Part shown: piece by piece, positions 16,800 to 25,879 of the stretch
Layout: the number at the start of each line of letters is the position of its first letter
How positions within the stretch are numbered: position 1 is the first letter of the stretch
Origin: Xenococcus sp. PCC 7305
GTDB lineage: Bacteria; Cyanobacteriota; Cyanobacteriia; Cyanobacteriales; Xenococcaceae
Reading direction: 5' to 3'
Assembly (NCBI RefSeq): GCF_000332055.1
Contig: NZ_ALVZ01000154.1
Coordinates: forward strand, 1-32,080
DNA: 32,080 nucleotides
The notes under the pieces: generated by a model
Told to the model about the DNA's origin: nothing
The model's input: the letters and a program-made list of their open reading frames with translations, nothing else
The model's database searches: none
Position numbers and translations under genes: made by a program

Positions 16800-16844
16800 T
16801 GGGTAATGGGGAATAAGTAATAAGTAATAAGTAATGGGTAATGG
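16796..16844. repeat. Heptamer tandem repeat array, GTAATRR
   Basis: Seven uninterrupted units: GTAATGG, GTAATGG, a degenerate GGAATAA, GTAATAA, GTAATAA, GTAATGG, GTAATGG. The first unit contains the stop codon of the receiver-HlyD gene (TAA at 16797-16799), so the array overlaps the end of the coding sequence. It shares the TAATNNN core with the array at 6415-6449. Confidence 0.93.
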
Positions 16845-16902
16845 GTAAAGCCCGAAGTTGGGGTTAAAACCCTCTCAATATAATTCAATATACTTTGTCT
16901 TG

Positions 16903-16945
16903 GCGATCGCTGTGTTTCAAAAATACACAAATAGCGATCGCTTTT
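16903..16945 (+). terminator. Probable terminator built from two HIP1 sites
   Basis: GCGATCGCT at 16903-16911 pairs with AGCGATCGC at 16933-16941 (9 bases). GTGT at 16912-16915 can extend the stem with ACAC at 16925-16928 across a bulge. Four thymines follow at 16942-16945. Position, about 100 bases after the receiver-HlyD stop codon, and structure fit an intrinsic terminator for that gene. Confidence 0.5.
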
Positions 16946-17057
16946 AATATTGGAATATTTGCTTTTAGATCAGATCGAAGTCACAGACCTTTTCCCACAA
17001 GCGTTTCAGAATATAACCATGGAGGATTTATCGGGAGCAAAACGAGTAATAGATAAG

Positions 17058-17726
17058 ATGACCAAAACAATAATCGGCAAATTAGCTGCAAAAATCAGTG
17101 GTGTAATAGTCTGTGGCGGCCTAATCTCTTTAGGGATAACTACTTCTGCTCAAGCTCTAACAGCAGGAATTTCTGATTTCACGGGAGTATCTCAATCGAA
17201 TAGTTTCGCTACCGATGGATTTCGGTTCCGAGCAATACAAGATTTAAACGTGACGGCTCTAGGAGTATTTGATATCGATAATGATGGTCTTAATGCTACT
17301 ACTGTAGATGTTGGTCTTTGGGATGATAGCGGTACTCTTCTAGGGTCAGTTGCCGTCTCAGGAGGGACTAATGCTCCCATATTAAATGGATTTAGGTATC
17401 AGAATTTAGGGTCTAGCATTAATCTTACTTCTGGGAATTTTTATCGAGTCGCAGCTGATATGACAGATATCTCAGGATTGAATTCTCGGAATTTTGTTAC
17501 TGCGTCTACTCTCAATGGCATTGATTCGGTTGAAATAGCTTTTGGTCCGGGTGATTTATCTTTTCCTGCTAATCATTTTGGGGGCGGTTTTGCAAATCTA
17601 GGGGGCAATATTCTTTTTGAAGATGCGGTTCCTGTGCCCTTCGAATTGTCTCCTAATCTGGGAATTATAATTTTGGGAGGAATCTGGGGCGTGTCTCGTC
17701 TACGCAAAAAAAGAACAAAGCGCTAG
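17058..17726 (+). CDS. Secreted protein with PFE/PEP-CTERM-like C-terminal anchor
   Basis: A 222-residue exported protein. From the ATG at 17058 it begins MTKTIIGKLAAK, followed by a hydrophobic stretch and a likely signal-peptidase site after AQA (about residue 33). The mature part is beta-rich, with FRFRAIQDLNVTALGVFDI and VGLWDDSGTLLGSV, a pattern that resembles DUF4082-type extracellular domains. The C-terminus reads VPVPFELSP, then a hydrophobic helix (NLGIIILGGIWGVS), then RLRKKRTKR. This is the tripartite sorting signal of exosortase-type PEP-CTERM proteins in its cyanobacterial PFE-like form. Longer starts exist (ATG 17019, TTG 16950), but only the 17058 start puts the signal peptide at the N-terminus. 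Its function is unknown; such proteins often occur in biofilm or sheath matrix. Confidence 0.75.
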   Translation: MTKTIIGKLAAKISGVIVCGGLISLGITTSAQALTAGISDFTGVSQSNSFATDGFRFRAIQDLNVTALGVFDIDNDGLNATTVDVGLWDDSGTLLGSVAVSGGTNAPILNGFRYQNLGSSINLTSGNFYRVAADMTDISGLNSRNFVTASTLNGIDSVEIAFGPGDLSFPANHFGGGFANLGGNILFEDAVPVPFELSPNLGIIILGGIWGVSRLRKKRTKR

Positions 17727-17759
17727 TAGACGGACAGGGCTGTTATCAATACTCATTCC

Positions 17760-17784
17760 TTACCATGCAGCTGCATCATGGTAA
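17760..17784 (+). terminator. Hairpin after the CTERM-protein gene
   Basis: TTACCATG at 17760-17767 and CATGGTAA at 17777-17784 form an 8-base perfect stem with a 9-base loop, 33 bases after the stop codon. There is no T-run afterwards, so it may be a weak terminator or an mRNA-stabilising hairpin. Confidence 0.35.
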
Positions 17785-17895
17785 TCTCAGCACCGCTAAG
17801 AAAATATGCTGATTTTCAGTCAAGTTTTTCAAACTGGATTATAACTTAAATGGTCACTCAAATTATTTCTCGGTAGCAATCCAGGAGAAAGATCA

Positions 17896-19383
17896 TTGCA
17901 GCAAATATTTAAACCCGAAGAATGGTTTAGTAATGTTAGAGGCGATTTTTTAGCAGGAGCAGTAGTAGCATTAGCCCTCATTCCCGAAGCGATCGCATTT
18001 TCAATTATCGCGGGGGTCGACCCCAAAGTAGGTTTATATGCTTCTTTCACTATTGCGGTAATCACTTCCTTTCTCGGTGGTCGCCCAGCAATGATTTCGG
18101 CGGCGACAGGAGCGACCGCACTGTTAATGACTCATTTAGTTGGCGATCATGAGAATGGTCTCCAATATCTTTTCGCCGCCACAATTCTCACTGGAGTATT
18201 ACAACTGATCTGGGGCTTTATCAAAGTTGGCAATCAGATTAAATTTGTCTCCCGTGCGGTGATGATTGGGTTTGTAAATGCCCTCGCGATTTTAATTTTC
18301 ATGGCGCAATTACCCCAATTTGAGAATGCTTCTTGGGTAGTTTATGCCATGGTAGCAGGAGGATTAGCAATTATTTACCTGTTGCCTCGCTTCACCAAAG
18401 CTGTGCCCTCACCTTTAGTTGCCATTATTATCATCACCCTAATTTCTTTAGCGATGGGAAGTCCGGTTGCCACTGTGGGAGATATGGGAGAATTGCCCAC
18501 AACCCTTCCGAGCTTTGGTCTTCCCGAAGTGCCCTTGAATTTCGAGACTTTGCAAATTATTTTTCCTACGGCCTTTGCCTTGTCGATGGTAGGTTTATTA
18601 GAATCATTTTTAACGGCGAATGTTGTAGACGAGCTGACCGATACTTCTAGTGATAAAAACCAAGAAGCCAAAGCTCAGGGAATAGCCAACTTTGTCACGG
18701 GTTTCTTTGGTGGCATGGCCGGTTGTGCGATGATCGGGCAATCGGTAATTAATGTCCAATCTGGGGGCAGAACTCGTCTCTCTACTCTCAGCGCAGGATT
18801 CTTGCTAATCTTTTTTATGCTTGTCGTTACCAAATGGGTAGAAGTCATTCCGATGGCAGCATTAGTTGCGGTCATGATTATGGTTTCTATTGGGACATTT
18901 AGCTGGGGATCTTTGCGAAATATCAAAAAAATACCTCGCAGTGAAACCGCAGTCATGTTGACAACAGTCGTAATTACGGTGTTTTCCCATAATTTGGCTA
19001 TGGGGGTTGTTGCGGGGATTGCCCTCAATGCCGTTTTGTTTGCTCGAAAATTAGCGGATTTGGTTTTTGTTGATTCTTTGCTGAGTGCCGACGGGAATCA
19101 TCGCATTTATAGTGTGGCTGGCCAAATTTTCTTTGTTTCTGTTAATCATTTCCTTAAGGCATTTGACTTTCAAGAAGATCTAGAATCGGTCAAGATTGAT
19201 TTGACCCATGCTCATTTATGGGATCAGTCTGCGATCGCGGCGATTGATAAAGTGGTTTTAAATTTCCGCCGTAAAGGTGCGGAAGTGAATTTAGTAGGTC
19301 TAAACGAAGCTAGTGCCACTTTGATTGATAAGCTTGCTGTTCATGATAAGGCTGGGGAGTTACATGATTTGACTAGTCATTAG
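17896..19383 (+). CDS. SulP-family anion transporter with STAS domain
   Basis: A 495-residue inner-membrane protein of the SLC26/SulP family, which carries sulfate, bicarbonate or other anions, often with sodium or protons. The SulP start region ([34 protein letters not shown] at about 18-51) and [12 protein letters not shown] at 68-79 are typical of the first membrane segments. Hydrophobic segments continue to about 385. Residues 404-495 form a cytoplasmic STAS domain ([20 protein letters not shown] at 432-451). It is shorter than cyanobacterial BicA (from memory), so bicarbonate is not assured and the substrate is open. TTG at 17896 is the start: AGGAGA lies 8 bases upstream and no in-frame ATG lies close. 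It stands alone, 78 bases before the next gene. Confidence 0.88.
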   Translation: MQQIFKPEEWFSNVRGDFLAGAVVALALIPEAIAFSIIAGVDPKVGLYASFTIAVITSFLGGRPAMISAATGATALLMTHLVGDHENGLQYLFAATILTGVLQLIWGFIKVGNQIKFVSRAVMIGFVNALAILIFMAQLPQFENASWVVYAMVAGGLAIIYLLPRFTKAVPSPLVAIIIITLISLAMGSPVATVGDMGELPTTLPSFGLPEVPLNFETLQIIFPTAFALSMVGLLESFLTANVVDELTDTSSDKNQEAKAQGIANFVTGFFGGMAGCAMIGQSVINVQSGGRTRLSTLSAGFLLIFFMLVVTKWVEVIPMAALVAVMIMVSIGTFSWGSLRNIKKIPRSETAVMLTTVVITVFSHNLAMGVVAGIALNAVLFARKLADLVFVDSLLSADGNHRIYSVAGQIFFVSVNHFLKAFDFQEDLESVKIDLTHAHLWDQSAIAAIDKVVLNFRRKGAEVNLVGLNEASATLIDKLAVHDKAGELHDLTSH

Positions 19384-19461
19384 GAAGTTAAAAGAGCAAG
19401 ATCTCAGATTGCTGTTTTGTCATTTGGCTAGAATATAAATAATTTAACCTTTGATATAGTT

Positions 19462-19992
19462 ATGAATCAACCTAGTAGCACAACTCCTCTATCATTCCCC
19501 AAAGCGATCGCCGATACCAATGCTTTGATCGCCAAAATTGCTGACAACCAACTAAATGAAACAGAAATTGAGTCGGGAGTTACTTTTTTTGTTAAAACCC
19601 TTGAAGGAGCCAGAGGTTTTTTTGTTGCCTATCTTACTGGTGAATTTGAGGTATTAGACAATCCTTCGACCGGAGTCATCAAAGGATTACAATCCTCACC
19701 AGAACTTGTGAGTGATTTGTTGGTCAAAAATCTGGCGATGTGCACTGCTGTGGGTTTATTTCACCGTCGCAGCGGCGATCTTCAAGGAGCATCAGGTTCG
19801 GATAAGGTGCAAGATCGCACAATTAATCTGATTCAAAAATTAAATTCTGAGCTAGTTGCCCAAAAACTTCAAGAGCTAACAGCCACTATCGATAATCAAT
19901 CAGATAGTTATCAAAGATTTCTAGCTGGTCAAAAGTATGATGATGAACAAAAAGCCGAGATTAAAAAAATAATTGCTTTGAGTAATTCCTAG
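19462..19992 (+). CDS. Conserved cyanobacterial protein of unknown function
   Basis: A 176-residue soluble protein beginning MNQPSSTTPLSFPKAIADTN. It is mostly helical by eye, with a central GARGFFVAYLTGEFEVLDNP stretch (54-73) and VKNLAMCTAVGLFHRRSGD (88-106). No signal peptide, membrane segment or catalytic motif is visible. I recognise the pattern as a recurrent uncharacterised cyanobacterial protein but cannot attach a function. Its ATG at 19462 starts 78 bases after the SulP gene, and it converges on the sulfotransferase-like gene, with only 7 bases between the two stop codons. HIP1 occurs near its 5' end. Confidence 0.75.
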   Translation: MNQPSSTTPLSFPKAIADTNALIAKIADNQLNETEIESGVTFFVKTLEGARGFFVAYLTGEFEVLDNPSTGVIKGLQSSPELVSDLLVKNLAMCTAVGLFHRRSGDLQGASGSDKVQDRTINLIQKLNSELVAQKLQELTATIDNQSDSYQRFLAGQKYDDEQKAEIKKIIALSNS

Positions 19993-19999
19993 TAACGCC

Positions 20000-21535
20000 T
20001 TAGTAGATATTACTCTTGGCTTCAAAAGCAATCCCCTCATCAATAAAATTCGGGCAACTAGTCCGAATTCGAGCCGCTTCTGTACTCGTGACATAAATAT
20101 AGGTCCCTGATATGTCAGAATTTTGAAAACGATAAAATGGGTTTGCAATGCCCGTTCCTGGACCATAGACATAAAAAGCAATCCCTTCATCATTAAAAGC
20201 GCTAGCTAAATCAGCATCTGCATTGATATAATCGCGTTCTGCTTCTGCAATATATAGATATGTCCCTGGATGTTTAATGCTTTGAAAACGATACAAAGGA
20301 ACTAAGTTATTGTCTGGAGTAACTGCTGCTTTAAACGCAATGCCTTCGTCATTAAAGATCGGAAAATTGTCCCGAATATTATGGGCTTCTTCCTCTGTAA
20401 CTAATAAATAAGTTCCGGGAATTTCAGAATTTTGGAACCGATAAATAGGAGTATCAAGGGATGCTGAGCGAGAATTTTTCTTAAAGAATACATAGGATAA
20501 TTTTTCGTTATTAAAGCAGATTTTATTTTTAAAATAATCGTAGGCGATAAGTCTTAAATTTTCATCTATTTGAGACATTACATTCTTTAATTGCTCTATT
20601 TGCTCATCAGTCCAATCGTCATCTTGTATTTCCAATAAAGAACCTGTATTTTTATCACAAAATGAAGCATTAAATTTACTGAGCAAATATTGATTTACAT
20701 GCCTAATTCCCGGCTTTAACTTCAACAACTCTTTTTCATTAAGTTGAAATTTGTTCCCTTGTAGTTTATGTAAACAAGCAGTATCTTGGTTGCGCCGCAA
20801 ACAATTTATCTCCTCATTAATAAAGAAAGGTTGTTCTTGATTGATATAGGAAATCAATCTAGTTGCTTGATCCGATATGGACTTATTAGATTTGAAAAAA
20901 GCTAAATTCGAAAAATCATTAACCCCAATTAGTTCTAAAAAAAATCCAACCGGCCCATTCTTATGTTTTAATGAGTCACGAAAAGAATAAAATTCGGCTT
21001 CAGGAAAAACAGCCTCTATGGTTTCTATTTTAGTTATAATTCTGCTTTTATCAGTGTTTGAGGTTAAATTCAAGTCCTCAATGCAGTAACCATTTTTTAC
21101 TGTTTCCATGATCATGCTATTAATAGCAGAAAAGGGAGATCTTATAACAGTAATTATGCGTAGGCTATAACCAAATAAATCGATTTTTGTTTTTATTTTC
21201 TCAAGCTCTGCCTGAGAAAGTTCTGATATATCTTCTCCTGAGATTATGATTTTTTCGTAGTTTTGTTCTAATATTTGATTTAATTGTTCTTCATACCTGC
21301 TATTCGCCTCTTGAGAATCAACTCCCCAAATCATATTCATATGATATTGTTCTGGCTTACTAGTAAATAAGCTATAAAAGGGGATTGAATGGTTATTAAT
21401 AACTCTATTATCTAAGTGAAATATAGGATAATAAAATCCTTGCTCTGCTAATTTATCTTGATTTATGGCACAAGTTTCTTGAATTGATGTCGTTGCTGTT
21501 TTGTGAAAGCCTGCATGAATTATAATTTGTTTCAT
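20000..21535 (-). CDS. Sulfotransferase-like protein with three C-terminal YRFQ/PGTY repeats
   Basis: 511 residues in two parts. Residues 1-345 look like a sulfotransferase-fold enzyme: HAGFHKTATTSIQ at 7-19 is a P-loop-like 5'-phosphosulfate motif, and RIITVIRSPFSAINSMI at 126-142 fits the 3'-phosphate motif (RxP...S). Residues 364-507 hold three repeats of about 42 residues starting at 364, 414 and 467, each with YRFQ, PGTY (SGTY in the third), a T/A-E-A region and F.DEGIAF. They resemble DUF5648-type repeats found in secreted and surface proteins. An AAAGGCG ribosome binding site precedes the ATG. It lies 69 bases after the GT2-GT4 gene and is probably the last gene of the glycan operon. 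It lacks HIP1 sites and is more AT-rich than its neighbours, perhaps acquired later. Confidence 0.75.
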   Translation of the reverse strand: MKQIIIHAGFHKTATTSIQETCAINQDKLAEQGFYYPIFHLDNRVINNHSIPFYSLFTSKPEQYHMNMIWGVDSQEANSRYEEQLNQILEQNYEKIIISGEDISELSQAELEKIKTKIDLFGYSLRIITVIRSPFSAINSMIMETVKNGYCIEDLNLTSNTDKSRIITKIETIEAVFPEAEFYSFRDSLKHKNGPVGFFLELIGVNDFSNLAFFKSNKSISDQATRLISYINQEQPFFINEEINCLRRNQDTACLHKLQGNKFQLNEKELLKLKPGIRHVNQYLLSKFNASFCDKNTGSLLEIQDDDWTDEQIEQLKNVMSQIDENLRLIAYDYFKNKICFNNEKLSYVFFKKNSRSASLDTPIYRFQNSEIPGTYLLVTEEEAHNIRDNFPIFNDEGIAFKAAVTPDNNLVPLYRFQSIKHPGTYLYIAEAERDYINADADLASAFNDEGIAFYVYGPGTGIANPFYRFQNSDISGTYIYVTSTEAARIRTSCPNFIDEGIAFEAKSNIY

Positions 21536-21604
21536 TAACGCCTTTTTGCCGATCCAATAAGTATTTATTTAAAAATATCGTAAAAGAAGACAAAAAGACA
21601 TAAT

Positions 21605-24256
21605 TTAATTACGTTTAATTAAGTCATCTAACGACCTAATTAACTCAGCACTAGCATTAGTCCAAGAACGTTTTTCTACAGAGATCGCCGCGGCTTGAGA
21701 GAGTCTTGTCAATTCAGCGGGATTGGCAAGCAGTTGCTGAAATTCTGCGATCGCGGAATTTGTAAAAGAAACTCCCGGCTCCTCAGATATCATTAAACCA
21801 TTGCTGTGATGTTCTACCACTTCGGCGATCGCGCCAACATTAGAGCAAAGAACCACTACGCCTAGACGCATAGCTTCGAGAATAGTCAGCGGTAAACCTT
21901 CCCAATAGGAAGGCAAGACTAGAATATCTGCCCATTCATATAGTTCTGTAATTGCTTCATTTGTGAACACAGGAGGTTCGATAAACTCGGCAATTTCTTG
22001 GAGTGGATCTTCAGCATCTTTTTCTCGCAAAACATTTTTGCCAACCAAACGCCAATCAATAGGTAATTCCAGCTTTTGAGATCGCGTTACTAGCTCCAGT
22101 AAACGGTCCAAGCCCTTCTGGCGATCAAGACGACCCAAAAACAAAACTCGCAATTTCCCAGTAAAGCCCCTAGTGCTCCTGCGAGACATGATTTGCTCTA
22201 CCGTTGTTAATGCTAAAGGATAACCGCAAGCATTAGGAATCGTGATAATCTTCTCCTCGGGAACTCCCGCCCCATGACACCAATCAGCCATATTTTGGGA
22301 ACAGGGAATCACATAATCATAGGCATGTTCATAACCTAAAGTAAGATAACTATGCCCTACAGTACGATTCCACTCACTGAGATCATGGACATGGAGCGAA
22401 GTAACGGTTGTCACCCCAGAGCGTTTTAGTAAAGCCATTACAGAATTGGCTGTAGAACTATGGAAGTTCACTGCAACATCTAACCAAGATAACAAACCCT
22501 TCGCTGCTAGTTTTTCTGCTTCTACTGACCAACTATCATTTTTCGAGCCCATATATTTTTGTCCTAGCCAAGGATGCATTGAGGCTTCATGATAAAAATT
22601 GACGGTGGCAAAAATTTGTGCCCAGGGCGGTAACTTTTGCATACGTGAGCCGAAAACAAAGAGATGAACTAGCCATCCTGCTTCCTTAAAGGCATGGGCA
22701 ATATTAAGAGCTACTTTTTCTACTCCTCCAAATTCCACAATAGAAAGAATAAAACCAATATGCTTTTCTCCATCATTCGTTAATTTGGGATAAGCCGTAC
22801 CGCAATTCAAGGCCAAACGAAGATCATTGAACATGCGAGAACGAGGGGGCAAATAATTATCATGCCAATCCCAAGAATCATTAGTAGTTTGTTGCAGCAA
22901 GTCACAACGCAAACTCCGAAAAATGGCTAGAAGTTTAGATAAGGCTTCTCCCTTGGGCAATGCGGGGATTACCGATTGGGGTAATTTGATTTCTAGCCCA
23001 AAAACCTTAGGCAAAGGGTCAAGCATCAGCAGATTGAGAATCCAGTTATCTTCTTGGTTCGACAAAGATTGATCCATAACTTCCACTGTTGTCATAATCA
23101 GATGATTATCTTGATCTAGTCTAAACACTGACGGTTGAGGTTCTTTGTTCAGAAAGATCGTTTCTGATTCTAAATTAGCTTCTAAGGTTAAACTCGCAAA
23201 ATTACTTTGATTAAGGGCATTTTCCAGTTGCCAAAATCCCCAATGACTCAATCCTTGCTCTTGCAGAATTTCTAGGACTTTACTACTCGTAAAAACCAAA
23301 AAATGAGAACGATGATAGCGAAAAGGCATTGACTGCCCGCGATTATAATAATCTTGCCATTCGAGTATGCTGAGAGAGCGCCCTGCCACCACAGGATCAC
23401 TAGTGAGCATAACTTGCCCTGTATCCTGAGCAAAAATTGCGTAACGAGGTGCTTCTTGATGTTCCCAGCTCAATAATTGGCGATGACTAAATAAATTGCG
23501 ATGTTTCCGCCGCATATAATGTAGAATCGCGGCTCCATCACGATGGGAATCACTCAACATACTCTCAAAACGCTTGCGATACTGAAATCCCGATTCTGGC
23601 AAATGCTGACCCTGATATCCGGCTGCGATCGCCTGCCACCAAAACTCCCAATCCTCAAAGCCCAAGGTCATCGACTCATCATAACGGCAGCCTTGCTCAA
23701 AGACCTCCCGCCGTATCATGCTGCCCGCTTCACAGGTATTAAATCTGAGGTGACGCAGTTTAGAATAGGCTCCTCGATAATCAAAATCTTCTCCTTCCTC
23801 TTTGCCAAACATATCGATCGTCGGATAAACCCAACCAACTTTTGAGTCATTCTGCAAAATATGAAATGAGCGCTCTATCGTATGGGGTGAAATCCGATTA
23901 TCCGCATCAAGCAAGTAAATTGCCTCCACGGAATTCCAAGTTTGCAAAACAAAGTCGATTCCGGTATTTCTCGCCGCACTTAATCCTCCATTAGGACGAT
24001 ATAGATAGGTAATTTGTTCAGGATAGGCTAAAGCAAACTCACGACAAACTTGATCTGTTTCTTTAAATTTACAACCATCATTCACTAGCACAATTACAAA
24101 AGGCAATTCTGTTTCTTGAGCGATCGCACAAGTAATCGCCTCAGCAACTAATACACTATGCTTAAAGACTGGGATGACAATCGCGATCTGAGGGCTGACA
24201 ATCTGAGAACCTAGAGTTCTTTCCCTTAGGGGAATTTCTGGATTAGCAAGCATCAT
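21605..24256 (-). CDS. Double glycosyltransferase, GT2 plus GT4
   Basis: 883 residues with two glycosyltransferase domains. The N-terminal GT-A domain (about 22-255) is GT2: IAIVIPVFK at 24-32, VLVNDG with Asp60, RPNGGLSAARNTG at 87-99, the DxD motif LLDADNR at 115-121 and acidic GFEDWEFWW at 199-207. A central region (about 256-490) has no recognised motif. The C-terminal GT-B domain (about 498-880) is GT4: EFGGVEKVALN at 508-518, the sugar-nucleotide half beginning KLRVLFLGRLDRQKGLDRLL at 701-720, and the EX7E motif with Glu786 and Glu794. It may add two successive sugars. A TAGGAAA ribosome binding site precedes the ATG pair at 24256/24253. It lies 15 bases after the previous gene, consistent with co-transcription. 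Donors and acceptor are unknown. Confidence 0.88.
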   Translation of the reverse strand: MMLANPEIPLRERTLGSQIVSPQIAIVIPVFKHSVLVAEAITCAIAQETELPFVIVLVNDGCKFKETDQVCREFALAYPEQITYLYRPNGGLSAARNTGIDFVLQTWNSVEAIYLLDADNRISPHTIERSFHILQNDSKVGWVYPTIDMFGKEEGEDFDYRGAYSKLRHLRFNTCEAGSMIRREVFEQGCRYDESMTLGFEDWEFWWQAIAAGYQGQHLPESGFQYRKRFESMLSDSHRDGAAILHYMRRKHRNLFSHRQLLSWEHQEAPRYAIFAQDTGQVMLTSDPVVAGRSLSILEWQDYYNRGQSMPFRYHRSHFLVFTSSKVLEILQEQGLSHWGFWQLENALNQSNFASLTLEANLESETIFLNKEPQPSVFRLDQDNHLIMTTVEVMDQSLSNQEDNWILNLLMLDPLPKVFGLEIKLPQSVIPALPKGEALSKLLAIFRSLRCDLLQQTTNDSWDWHDNYLPPRSRMFNDLRLALNCGTAYPKLTNDGEKHIGFILSIVEFGGVEKVALNIAHAFKEAGWLVHLFVFGSRMQKLPPWAQIFATVNFYHEASMHPWLGQKYMGSKNDSWSVEAEKLAAKGLLSWLDVAVNFHSSTANSVMALLKRSGVTTVTSLHVHDLSEWNRTVGHSYLTLGYEHAYDYVIPCSQNMADWCHGAGVPEEKIITIPNACGYPLALTTVEQIMSRRSTRGFTGKLRVLFLGRLDRQKGLDRLLELVTRSQKLELPIDWRLVGKNVLREKDAEDPLQEIAEFIEPPVFTNEAITELYEWADILVLPSYWEGLPLTILEAMRLGVVVLCSNVGAIAEVVEHHSNGLMISEEPGVSFTNSAIAEFQQLLANPAELTRLSQAAAISVEKRSWTNASAELIRSLDDLIKRN

Positions 24257-24271
24257 TAGTATTTCCTAAAT

Positions 24272-25864
24272 TCAATTTAAAACTAGTCCTCGTTCCTTGT
24301 GGAACCCAGTATCCGAGACCTCAGGCAAACTCCGAGCAACAAAATCTAAGTAAAAATTCAACCAACAAGCATCAGCATAAACAGGCATACTATTAGCAGC
24401 CAATCTAGTCGCGATCACAATATGACAAGAATCCTTGAGCGAACTAGTTAGAGACACCGAAATTTGTCTAGGAGTATTGGCTTCGACGCCAACCCAACCA
24501 GAACTAGCTAAAACAAAATCTTCTCTCAAGCCATTTTCCGGTTTGCTATCCCGACTCATCAGGACTAAAGCATATTCAATTAAATCAGCTTCAGCATGTT
24601 CTGTCATAACTGTCGCCGTCACAGAATTTGCCCTCCCAGGAAAACAAAAAGGCAGCATCGCGATCGTCGGACTACCATCAGGACGAGGCCGAGTAAGAAT
24701 TTTGGCTCCATGATCAATCACCTGAATATAAGGAACCTCATCATTGGGCAAATTAGGAGTTACTTCCTTAACTGCTGCCATAGCCCCTTGACCCAAATAG
24801 CCTAAAGTTGTGGACTCATAATCTAGAGAATTATTATTTGAGGCGATTAGATAAGGACTAGTAACCTTTCTTGTCCCCGGTAAACCATGCCAAATCCGCA
24901 GAGCCAGACTATGCTCTAGGGGCACCCTATTATCCTGAACTTGAACTTCGGTAATAGTCTGTCGAGAGCCCAACGCCAGAGTCGGAGCCTCACCGAGCTC
25001 AGTATGCCATTGCATAATCAATTCCACATCGCGCTTTCTTCCTGGAGCAATTTGAGGAAGATCTAAGCTTAGCCAGCCATCAGACAATTCCTGATAAGGA
25101 ACTTGCCAAGTCACAAAACAATTTTCATCCTCACAAGCTTTTAACTGAACTTGTAAATAACCAGTTGCGCGATCATCTTTTTTTGCGATACAAAGTTCTA
25201 TAACTGCTAGACCTCTTGAGGAAACAGGTAATAATTGTCTTAGGAACTGAGTCTTAGAAGATTCTGTCGTCGTAATATGCTCTTCTTTGAGAGGTTGATT
25301 CTCAAAAACTAGCTCTAAAGCAGGCAGCTTTGCCAGACTCAAATAGTCTTCAACCACAGCGAAAGCATTTTGCACATTTTCATGCAGCGTTCTAAGTTGC
25401 AAATATTGCCGTTGCAAGGTTCCCATTCTCTGTGCGATCGCATGATTCTGTCGAGCCATTTGCCCATACATCTGCTGCCAAAAATCACTAGTCAATAATG
25501 CAATATCCTGCTCCACATCAAATTTGAGTAAAGTAGGCACAGATAGTTGAAGACTTCTTTGTGACCACCAAGATATCAATTCTTGAAGTTCTTCTTGCGC
25601 CAATTCAGAAAAACTTAAAAGTCCTAGAAAAAAATTGGGTGCTAGCTGCATTTCAACAGGATTGAAATTGCTATTTGTTGTTTCTTCAAAAACGTCAATT
25701 TTGCCCTGTTGAGACAGTAAGTTATAACTAAATTTATAAATATTTATCTCATCAGGTAAATTAAAATTTTCGCTAAAAAACCAGCTATCTTTTTCCGAGA
25801 TAATAAGCTTTGTCGAAGTTGAATAAAGATCTTGCAATAAAAGTTGATTGGTAATTAATTTCAT
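24272..25864 (-). CDS. Protein of unknown function in the glycosyltransferase operon
   Basis: 530 residues that I do not recognise. Residues 1-110 are mixed alpha/beta. A likely coiled-coil segment runs from about 125 to 172 (QQMYGQMARQNHAIAQRMGTL and following). From about 205 to the end the protein looks beta-rich, with two apparent jelly-roll-like parts, including LALRIWHGLPG at 320-330, GYLGQGAMAAVKEVTPNLP at 355-373 and a late VYADACWLNFYLDFV at 495-509. No signal peptide, membrane segment or glycosyltransferase motif. It sits between two glycosyltransferase genes with 15-base gaps on both sides, so a role in the same glycan pathway, such as an assembly partner or carbohydrate-binding protein, is likely but is inference only. 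Confidence 0.75.
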   Translation of the reverse strand: MKLITNQLLLQDLYSTSTKLIISEKDSWFFSENFNLPDEINIYKFSYNLLSQQGKIDVFEETTNSNFNPVEMQLAPNFFLGLLSFSELAQEELQELISWWSQRSLQLSVPTLLKFDVEQDIALLTSDFWQQMYGQMARQNHAIAQRMGTLQRQYLQLRTLHENVQNAFAVVEDYLSLAKLPALELVFENQPLKEEHITTTESSKTQFLRQLLPVSSRGLAVIELCIAKKDDRATGYLQVQLKACEDENCFVTWQVPYQELSDGWLSLDLPQIAPGRKRDVELIMQWHTELGEAPTLALGSRQTITEVQVQDNRVPLEHSLALRIWHGLPGTRKVTSPYLIASNNNSLDYESTTLGYLGQGAMAAVKEVTPNLPNDEVPYIQVIDHGAKILTRPRPDGSPTIAMLPFCFPGRANSVTATVMTEHAEADLIEYALVLMSRDSKPENGLREDFVLASSGWVGVEANTPRQISVSLTSSLKDSCHIVIATRLAANSMPVYADACWLNFYLDFVARSLPEVSDTGFHKERGLVLN

Positions 25865-25879
25865 TGGTTAGTTAATGAT

